From: Zerene cesonia
Lineage: Eukaryota > Arthropoda > Insecta > Lepidoptera > Pieridae
Length of the DNA stretch: 64,000 bases
Assembly (NCBI RefSeq): GCF_012273895.1
Contig: NC_052121.1
Coordinates: forward strand, 5,736,943 to 5,800,942
Reading direction: 5' to 3'
The translations under genes and the position numbers were made by a program. Numbering within the stretch: position 1 is the first letter of the stretch; the number at the start of each line of letters is the position of its first letter. Below, piece by piece: positions 60,301 to 64,000 of this stretch. Below the pieces are notes generated by a model, which had not been told where the DNA came from, made no database searches, and was given only the letters and a program-made list of their open reading frames with translations.

Positions 60301-60892
60301 AGTCCTTTCCTTTATTCCTTTCTTGAATCCTTTCTTAATCCCTTTCAATTTATTGTCGGCAATCCGTTTGTTGAGGCGTAAGGTCTGCAATTGACCTTAC
60401 ACCTCTCCAAGTAGGTAGGCAACTCACCAGCTCCATTGCCGAGGATGACCTAAAAAAAAATCACACGACACATACATCAAGAAATCTCTAGTGAGCTAGT
60501 TAGCTGGAAGCTCTGCTAGTGAACCCTTTTAATCGCTACCTATATCGCTATCCTCGAACCTAGATTGTCTCGAACAAACCGTAGGAGCAAGATAGTCATT
60601 ATATCTTGCGTACAAGACTCTTTTGCGAAAAATTATCTCTAGAGAATGGATTGAGAAATTTTCTGATCACATCGGTAATAGAGCCGCGAAAAAGATACTG
60701 TTTTTCTTTTTAAGTTTCTAATATGATATTGCAAATACGAGTATAAAAAATATAGTGTAAGATATCTTTGTCTTAAAAGCTACATAACCATACTTAAATC
60801 CATTGTATTAAAGCAACATCCGTTGCGTATGAATATAAAGTAGTGACTTTTCTAAATTTGACGTTTTGGATCGCAGGTTCCATAGACCATGA
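24396..60892 (+). CDS. Phactr: Phosphatase and actin regulator (Phactr), distal-promoter isoform
   Basis: Binds G-actin through RPEL motifs and protein phosphatase 1 through its C terminus. Exons: 24396-24486, 28229-28321, 36545-36712, 37837-37935, 39666-39857, 51754-51861, 53250-53435, 54166-54376, optional 54724-54756, 56208-56390, 58979-59106, 59236-59375, 59894-60030, 60877-60892 (594 aa with the 33-nt exon, 583 without). All joins are in phase. Exon 3 gives KFSAFGRLFKPWKWKRKKK, the conserved basic segment. RPEL1 is SVRANREELVQKGIL (from residue 124), RPEL2 LRPDRQELINRNIL, RPEL3 SMRPTAEELVERNIL, RPEL4 SFRPTVDELKEKKII. The PP1 region carries IIRFSDYIEV, then YDRRADKPWTRL, and ends LTRFHRP. 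Exon 5 is Gln/Ala-rich, exon 7 Pro/His-rich, exon 8 acidic. Several exons are strikingly GC-rich against AT-rich introns. Alternative first exons are listed separately. Confidence 0.93.
25013..25205 (+). repeat. Helitron-like fragment
   Basis: Opens CTACTAATATTATAAATATGAAAG, then GATGAAATTTGGTACC; this is the 5' pattern of the Lep1-like copy at 50932. No CTAG-ended 3' hairpin follows, so it is truncated. Confidence 0.6.
26833..27678 (+). CDS. F-box only protein 7 / nutcracker-like, intronless
   Basis: Substrate-recognition subunit of an SCF ubiquitin ligase. In flies the related nutcracker protein works with the proteasome regulator PI31 in caspase activation during spermatid maturation. One uninterrupted 281-aa frame. 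Residues 35-160 fit the FP (Fbxo7/PI31) domain: FVLILTLMLENGFMP, GSTVIVNAI and RDLKHLSCLFKSKIVCPV line up with human FBXO7. The F-box follows with GIPDDIFFSLMMFLNVQDIL, CKRLNVLLENDSLWHALCKR and DWRKIYVEAY. The N-terminal Ubl and C-terminal Pro-rich tail of human FBXO7 are absent. It sits in Phactr intron 1 on the same strand with its own AATAAA 9 nt past the stop. The ATG at 26833 is the first in frame. Confidence 0.86.
   Translation: MNFPLEDSTTEDVPNLLKAIIEQLLSKKVEKDLMQKDVFFVLILTLMLENGFMPVKYEASSLDSSSDLDVNKLSQLKKESGIYKETFLLMGFHDVTVDVIMSPVGSTVIVNAIINDISSELYSVCLPLSRYVVSTQASTIPMMFRDLKHLSCLFKSKIVCPVKNSILNFCGYPSASLVGIPDDIFFSLMMFLNVQDILNVSKTCKRLNVLLENDSLWHALCKRDFKNFTESDPCDWRKIYVEAYKAEQEKKVPRFAGTIHDFMDISDMVSYIDNPLWGEII
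27687..27692 (+). terminator. Polyadenylation signal of the nested F-box gene
   Basis: AATAAA directly after the stop codon, giving the nested gene its own 3' end inside the Phactr intron. Confidence 0.6.
27984..28160 (+). repeat. Non-LTR-tail-like repeat (CTAGCTGACTCGGCAAAC)
   Basis: Begins ACTAGCTGACTCGGCAAACACTATTTTGCC, includes a GGTCCAACAGTTTCCGAGGAG segment typical of RTE-like 3' tails, and ends near TATAGAGATATTAG just before Phactr exon 2. A diverged inverse copy lies at 13235-13350. Confidence 0.65.
29285..29560. promoter_or_regulatory. GC-rich block in Phactr intron, possible promoter
   Basis: GC-rich, CpG-containing sequence (GGCGGGGAGG, GCTGCGCAGC, GGAGGGCCCGCGGGTGGC) within AT-rich intron. 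It includes a donor-like GGCTGGAG|GTGAGCG at about 29493, so a non-coding first exon is possible. No coding sequence in a usable phase was found. Confidence 0.35.
30719..30839 (+). CDS. Phactr: Phactr alternative first exon A (MCPCWYNMDDLHLKK...)
   Basis: ATG at 30719, with a second in-frame ATG in better context at 30740, opens a charged peptide rich in Lys, Arg and Asp (KKNKTRRRPIDDDTRSESGH). It stops at a strong donor A|GTAAGTTTC in phase 1. Joined to exon 36545 the codon is ACC and the basic KKQNGSAVRTN segment follows in frame, so this isoform would keep all four RPEL motifs and replace exons 1-2. No domain is recognised. Phase match, donor quality and codon-like content are the evidence. 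Confidence 0.65.
32280..32497 (+). promoter_or_regulatory. Candidate promoter of Phactr first exon B
   Basis: A GC-rich stretch (GGCGGGCCCCC, CGGCCCGCGCGCC) gives way to an initiator-like ATCATCAGTGCAG at about 32420-32433, some 70 nt before the ATG. A tiny upstream frame ATGGCCGTGTGTAGTTGA ends just before it. Confidence 0.4.
32498..32651 (+). CDS. Phactr: Phactr alternative first exon B (MSLSAPVQAV...)
   Basis: The ATG at 32498 opens 51 codons with a conserved-looking core (SLDHLDFQERRQLIASSLSL), helical and amphipathic. It ends at GCTG|GTGTGTTC in phase 1, compatible with exon 36545. If the donor is not used the frame ends 8 codons later at TAA. I cannot name the motif. The GC-rich upstream sequence and codon usage support a genuine coding exon; assignment to Phactr rests on position and phase. 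Confidence 0.6.
33218..33259. repeat. Imperfect hairpin in Phactr intron
   Basis: TTAAGGAATATTTTATCCT pairs with AGGATAAAATGTTCCTTAA around GGAGAT with one mismatch, a stem of about 18 bp. Confidence 0.75.
39905..40140 (+). repeat. SINE with GATGATG tail
   Basis: Starts near CTGGCTCAGTGGCGAGAACC (A-box-like) and has GATGTTCGACAGTGG (B-box-like). It ends GGGAAACAAATATGGGTTGATGATGATGG. The same tail occurs at 54030-54092. Confidence 0.65.
42004..42170 (-). repeat. Helitron-like 3' end, inverted
   Basis: Begins CTAGCTTTTGCCCGCGGCTTCGCACGCGG, the reverse complement of the hairpin-plus-CTAG terminus of the element at 50932. The 5' end was not found, so the right boundary is approximate. Confidence 0.6.
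43430..43560. promoter_or_regulatory. GC-rich block, possible promoter
   Basis: Long C/G runs (GCCCGCCCGCGCCCGCGCCC and similar) in AT-rich intron, about 0.8 kb before first exon C. No exon with phase-1 donor was found. Upstream 43316-43420 may be an unclassified repeat. Confidence 0.3.
44347..44383 (+). CDS. Phactr: Phactr alternative first exon C, possible Met-Gly-Cys isoform
   Basis: Three in-frame ATGs (44347, 44350, 44362) precede the donor AGAG|GTGCGT in phase 1. The third start would give MGCACLR followed by the shared exon at 51754 (EPKKDKLENGGE). Met-Gly-Cys is the N-terminal context for myristoylation plus palmitoylation, known from Src-family kinases and G-alpha proteins, and human PHACTR2 also begins Met-Gly. 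From the first ATG the peptide would be MMGYIMGCACLR and not acylated at Gly. A GC-rich leader (44270-44345) precedes it. The exon is short, so this rests on phase, donor and context. Confidence 0.5.
47270..47416 (+). promoter_or_regulatory. GC-rich leader/promoter of Phactr first exon D
   Basis: A sharp rise in GC and CpG (GGGCGGGCGGCGATCG, GAGCGCGCGCGGAG) directly before the ATG at 47417 in an otherwise AT-rich intron. Confidence 0.5.
47417..47609 (+). CDS. Phactr: Phactr alternative first exon D (MSDVGTLAAMDAF...)
   Basis: ATG in good context (CGAGCATGAGC) opens 64 codons with a proline run (RLPPPPPFVPPPPPQRHDHY) followed by RRKSPVPRHSSNLTLFARTN. It ends at AATG|GTACCC in phase 1. Joined to exon 51754 it reads ..FARTN-EPKKDKLENGG. 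This isoform would lack RPEL1, the basic KPWKWKRKKK segment and the Ala/Gln exon, but keep RPEL2-4 and the PP1 region. The polyproline stretch could bind SH3, WW or profilin-type partners (inference). Confidence 0.7.
48685..48765. promoter_or_regulatory. GC-rich block of unknown role
   Basis: GGCGAGAGGGCCGCCGGTCG and nearby sequence stand out from AT-rich flanks. A minus-strand frame across it is open but has no support. It may be a non-coding first exon or enhancer. Confidence 0.25.
49413..49588 (+). repeat. Short Lep1-like Helitron copy
   Basis: TC at 49413, TACACTAATATTATAAAAAGG leader, and a 3' end with a GGCCGAAGCC hairpin followed by CTAG at 49585-49588. About 176 bp. Confidence 0.7.
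50277..50352 (+). CDS. Phactr: Phactr alternative first exon E (MLQRSMSSDEGG...)
   Basis: The ATG at 50277 opens 25 codons (RSMSSDEGGLAKGGRIDRNR) ending at TCAA|GTACTC in phase 1, which joins exon 51754 to read ..NRIS-KPKKDKLENGG. The block is clearly more GC-rich and codon-like than its flanks. An internal Met (MSSDEGG) could also start. A CTGCAG just after the first ATG could instead act as an acceptor, making this an internal exon, but then the phase does not fit upstream exons. RPEL1 would be absent from this isoform. Confidence 0.55.
50932..51290 (+). mobile_element. Lep1-like non-autonomous Helitron, apparently full length
   Basis: Begins TCCCTACTAATATTATAAAT with a CTGTCTGTCTG run, and ends with a stem CGCGG/CCGCG (51262-51277), nine bases, then CTAG at 51287-51290 followed by T. 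TC...CTAG(T) ends with a 3' hairpin are Helitron hallmarks. The body contains a degenerate direct repeat: GGTATGAAGAT occurs twice after GATTTTGATAAAA/GATTTTGATGAAA. No protein is encoded. Confidence 0.75.
54030..54092 (+). repeat. SINE tail fragment
   Basis: GGAACCCTGATTGGAGACCTG followed by ATATATGGGCTGATGATGATG matches the 3' tail of the SINE at 39905-40140. It lies about 75 nt before Phactr exon 8, so it sits almost on the branch-point region. Confidence 0.6.
54724..54756 (+). CDS. Phactr: Candidate 33-nt Phactr microexon
   Basis: Flanked by GGCGTGCAG and GTAACACC, 33 nt long, entering and leaving in phase 2. Inclusion inserts eleven residues (KRPPPKPRIRI-like) between exon 8 and exon 9 without shifting the frame. 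The Pro/Arg content contrasts with the acidic exon before it. It could be chance, but length, phase, both splice sites and GC content all agree. Confidence 0.5.
56483..56783 (-). pseudogene. C-terminal fragment of a non-LTR retrotransposon polyprotein
   Basis: One open minus-strand frame of about 100 codons ends at TGA (56483-56485). It carries LTGHGPFNKHLFNLG, then SPLCRAC..EETAAHVIMEC, the usual C-terminal zinc-knuckle-like block that follows RNase H in R1/I-type elements. Reverse transcriptase and endonuclease are absent, so it is a 5'-truncated or fragmentary insertion. It lies in the Phactr intron after exon 9 and abuts a repeat of the 15195/60160 family. Confidence 0.8.
56784..56890 (+). 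repeat. Dispersed repeat, partial copy
   Basis: GGAGGCCCGTTTCCTTTTCCTCACCCGTCCCAG and pyrimidine-rich sequence match the middle of the elements at 15195-15365 and 60160-60455 on the same strand. It directly follows the non-LTR fragment. Confidence 0.6.
59683..59835 (-). repeat. Retrotransposon-tail-like repeat
   Basis: ACCTACCCGGCTCCGCCCGGGTAGACG, then AAAATCGGTTGATTAGTTTAGCGAG and a TATATACATTGGGATAAG end, resemble the diverged tails of non-LTR elements common in Lepidoptera. Strand is uncertain. Confidence 0.5.
60160..60455 (+). repeat. Dispersed repeat, fullest copy of the family
   Basis: Aligns by eye with 15195-15365 and 56784-56890. It extends further to TTGACCTTACACCTCTCCAAGTAGGTAGGC and CCATTGCCGAGGATGACC. 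It sits in the last Phactr intron. The frames across it on both strands are repeat-derived. Confidence 0.75.
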
Positions 60893-63800
60893 CGGCTGTG
60901 CCTTATCCCCGGAGCGGTGAGAGGAGAGGGAGCACGCGGCTAAATGTGGCCCGGGGCGGCTACGGCGGCCACGGGCGGCTATAGCGGCTACGGCGGCCAC
61001 GCGCGCAGCCCGCGGCTACGGGCCGGCGGCTGTAGCGGCTACGGCGGCTACGGGCCGGCGGCCCGGGCGAGTGGAGGCGTGCCGCGACACTTACCTGTGA
61101 TTCTAATGTATTTATATTGACTTCTTCCCACCTTAGGAAGATTCGCATGCAATAACTTAACGCGACGCGACGGTAAAGTGTTGATCATTCTAAACTTACG
61201 TTGTACGATCGTTTTCGAGTTACGTTTCGTTGTTTGTGAACGTCCCGCGTGTGCGATGCCCACTTTTAATAAATCATTATTAATATTATTATTATATCGT
61301 AGATATGTCCAGTACAATTTATTATGATTATTGTAATTTTTTTTTATATTAAGTTCGCATATCTTAAGCGTACCTATACATTCTTTAAATTGACCTTCGT
61401 GAAAGGTTAGTGATACTGATTATTGTGGTCGAGAGATTCTTGAGTTTATGAAGCTCTGTGAGAATTACGAATTTTTTAGTTCAAATGTGAGATGATCCAT
61501 CGTAGGGAGTTCTGTAGGAATGTGATGTTTGTTACGCTAGCTTATACCTACGTAGTCATTATGCTAGATTCGAGTGTTATATATATTTCTTGATTCACAG
61601 CTGTTTTTTTTTTGATCACAATTGTTTGTATAAATTCGGTCGATACGTATTGTTCTGACGAGCTTTTTGAATATATATGAGGCGGTTTAAAGAGCTCACG
61701 TGACGCTTAGGCCACTACTGCCATACACTTCCGTTAGAGTTTAAACACAATATGAAATAAAATAAAAATGTTTGCCAAATAAAGAACAACATTCAAGATG
61801 TCCAAATGTTCACGTATTTATTTTACCCGAGAGCTCAAATGTTGAGGTATTTACGTAAAAATTAATCGATAATATAAGAAATTTTGCAAGGTAGCGCTCA
61901 CGGACTCATAGTTTTTAAATATCGTAAATTATATATGTACGATCAAAAAGTAGTTTCATGTATGGGCAATTCTATATTAAATACGTTTTTCGACATTGTT
62001 GTTATACGGTTTTGTTTGTTTTAAAATGAGTTGTTTTCGTGGTTGAGATTCGTAACCAGAATGTAAATTATAATAATACATTATAAAGAATTGCACAATG
62101 CTGAATAAAAAAGCAACAACAGCAAAAATATAGAATTGGTAAACGGGCTTTTCGATGACGTCAATTGAAAGTTCATACTTTGGTTTCTTATTTAAAAAAA
62201 AACGATATTTTCTGCATTTCGGCGTTGGTGCAAAGCTGCGCTGTAACCTGTTATATTAGTTTCTTAATGTAAATTAAATTGGATGTATAGTGAATCGTAG
62301 GTGAGATCAATTGGTTGCACGCATTGGAACGCTCGTTTGTCACAACAGAGTTTCGTTATCTTCGGCTTACAACACTAGAAACTTCGGCGGGAACAAATTG
62401 TTATTCATCAGTCGCTCTAGCTTAGGTATAGTTTAGGTAATTCAAACGTTGAACGAACTATTCGGTAATGGAATAAGTATAAAATAACAAAAAAAAAAGA
62501 AAATTAAAACTTTAAAAACGTAGCTGTTAAATCATTAATGCCTTCGAGATTACTTCTGTTTAATATAAATTCTCTTATTTATTATATTTTATAAACGGTA
62601 ACGCTTTGTGAAGCTTATTTTGGCCAACAAGCAATAATGCTATCGACTTTGTTATATTGTGATTTGGTTTTGAGGATGAGTAATTATTGTTTAATTTTCA
62701 TGTAAAACTATTCATTTATGAGGTTAACATGGAGTTCGTTCAAAAGCCGATTGTGTTATCGAGTAGCAATGCTTCCAAAATATATTAACGTGGTTAAACT
62801 TTGTGAGCACATATTTTTATAAAATATTCTAAAGACATTGTCATTTATAAGTAATTAATCAATCGTTCGTTTTGTATCAATCGAATATAAGAGAATCGTT
62901 CTTACTGTAGCGCGTAAGTACCGGATAACAATAGTTCGATGTAACGCAGTACGTTTTACAGCAGAAAGATTAACGGAAATGTTAATATAATGGTTACTCT
63001 TGACGCCATTCCATTTAGGGTAAAGTGGAAGCCAAAATGACGACTTATTTTTCTATACGATTTTGTTAGGTTCGCAATAATGAATAATAATAATATATAG
63101 GTAAATTGTAGGTGTTTATCGATATTATTATAAGACGTTCAGATTTCCAAAGATCTAAAGTTTAATGAAATTCATGTACTAGCGCACAGGTTGCTATCGG
63201 TGAAATGTGTCGTTGTCAATCGGGCCAGTGCGGCCACCGGTATGGATTCACATCACTTAGTAGTATGTAAGCACATACTTATTTACCATAAATGTGATAA
63301 GACTACTCTTAAAATATTATAAGTTTTTTTTTTAATATTATTTTAGCACACGAATTCTTAATTTGTGTACATTTCTAAATGATTATTTTATGAATGCAAC
63401 ATGGTGCTGTCAATTACCATTATTATATCGGTTTGTGTTTTTCTTTTTAAGTTGTTTACCTTGTAATAGACGTAACGTTCGCAAACTTTTGTACTGGGGC
63501 TGTCGATACATTTTAGATAGTGAGCGCAACAAAATTCTCAGTGTCAAGTAATGTAAATACTACGACGAAATTGATAGTTGGAATTAATAATGTATAAACT
63601 TTATAAATTTTATCGATAAACATTCTTTATTTGTATCTGTGTAATATAATTTTAAACGATGTAAATTATGGAATCTCTTTAATTTCCTCTTATATCGCGA
63701 GTAACTGATGTGCTGTTGAGGGAATGAGAAATGCTTACTTCAGTAATCGTTTTACTGTTGCTTTTATTTTTTAATCTTGTATAAATTATTAATGACATGT

Positions 63801-64000
63801 TGTAATAATTAGTATGTATAATGATAGCCATACAATTATTTGTTTTATATAACAATAAGTTTGTAAATACTACGATTATACATTAAATTTTATACTCGAT
63901 TGTTTTTCAATCATAAACATTCCTTAGTATCCTATTTTGTTTTAATTTTCACTGAACATAAACACCACCTGACTCGTTCTATATACATTTTTTGGAACGT
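60893..64000 (+). other. Phactr 3' UTR and flanking sequence
   Basis: No exon-like frame with support lies downstream of the stop at 60890-60892. A GC-rich block (60900-61085) is followed by AT-rich sequence with several AATAAA signals, for example at 61778-61783; which one is used cannot be told. The small plus-strand frame at 63363-63551 has no feature of a real protein. Confidence 0.55.
60945..61075. repeat. Degenerate GGCGGCTACGGCGGC repeats in the 3' UTR
   Basis: GCGGCTACGGCGGCCACGGG, GCGGCTATAGCGGCTACGGC, GCGGCTACGGGCCGGCGGC and similar units recur about eight times. CpG density is very high. It begins about 50 nt after the Phactr stop codon. Confidence 0.85.

Noticed and set aside
1..64000. 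CRISPR arrays, bacterial operons, phage or viral genes
   Set aside because: Nothing of this kind is visible; the window is an intron-rich animal locus.

Overview
The window is eukaryotic and most likely from a butterfly or moth. Small exons with canonical GT-AG junctions lie in very AT-rich introns. Several repeats have the form of lepidopteran elements: Lep1-type Helitrons whose 3' end is a short GC hairpin followed by CTAG, tRNA-headed SINEs, and non-LTR retrotransposon tails. One run of exactly 1000 N (17064-18063) marks an assembly join. I placed every exon by hand, by matching splice sites and reading phase; no alignment was run.

Layout from left to right. (1) 1-14770, minus strand: the nutrient-responsive bHLH-ZIP factor Mondo (MondoA/ChREBP family), 16 coding exons, 927 codons. 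Two weak candidate terminal exons of an opposite-strand gene overlap its 3' end. (2) 15907-16686, plus strand: RPA-interacting protein (RPAIN), 3 exons, 205 aa, arranged head to head with Mondo. (3) The N gap. (4) 18910-23174, minus strand: p70 ribosomal S6 kinase (S6k), 9 coding exons, 447 aa, with its TOR-signalling motif, kinase motifs and hydrophobic motif. It converges on RPAIN. (5) 24396-60892, plus strand: a very large phosphatase-and-actin-regulator (Phactr) gene, head to head with S6k. It has four RPEL actin-binding motifs and a PP1-binding C terminus. (6) 26833-27678, plus strand: an intronless FBXO7/nutcracker-like F-box gene nested in Phactr intron 1. (7) 60893-64000: the Phactr 3' UTR and flank, opening with a very GC-rich block.

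The most interesting structure is in Phactr. Besides the distal first exon, I find five further ATG-started exons (30719, 32498, 44347, 47417, 50277). Each ends in a donor-like GT in phase 1, exactly the phase needed to enter the next shared exon. Together they predict a nested set of N-terminal isoforms that keep or drop RPEL1 and an Ala/Gln-rich module. One of them (44347) would begin Met-Gly-Cys, which suggests a lipid-anchored isoform. A 33-nt in-frame microexon (54724) adds further combinations.

Mondo (sugar sensing) and S6k (TOR and amino-acid signalling) both act in nutrient response and lie within one 25-kb block. Whether that linkage means anything cannot be judged from this window alone.
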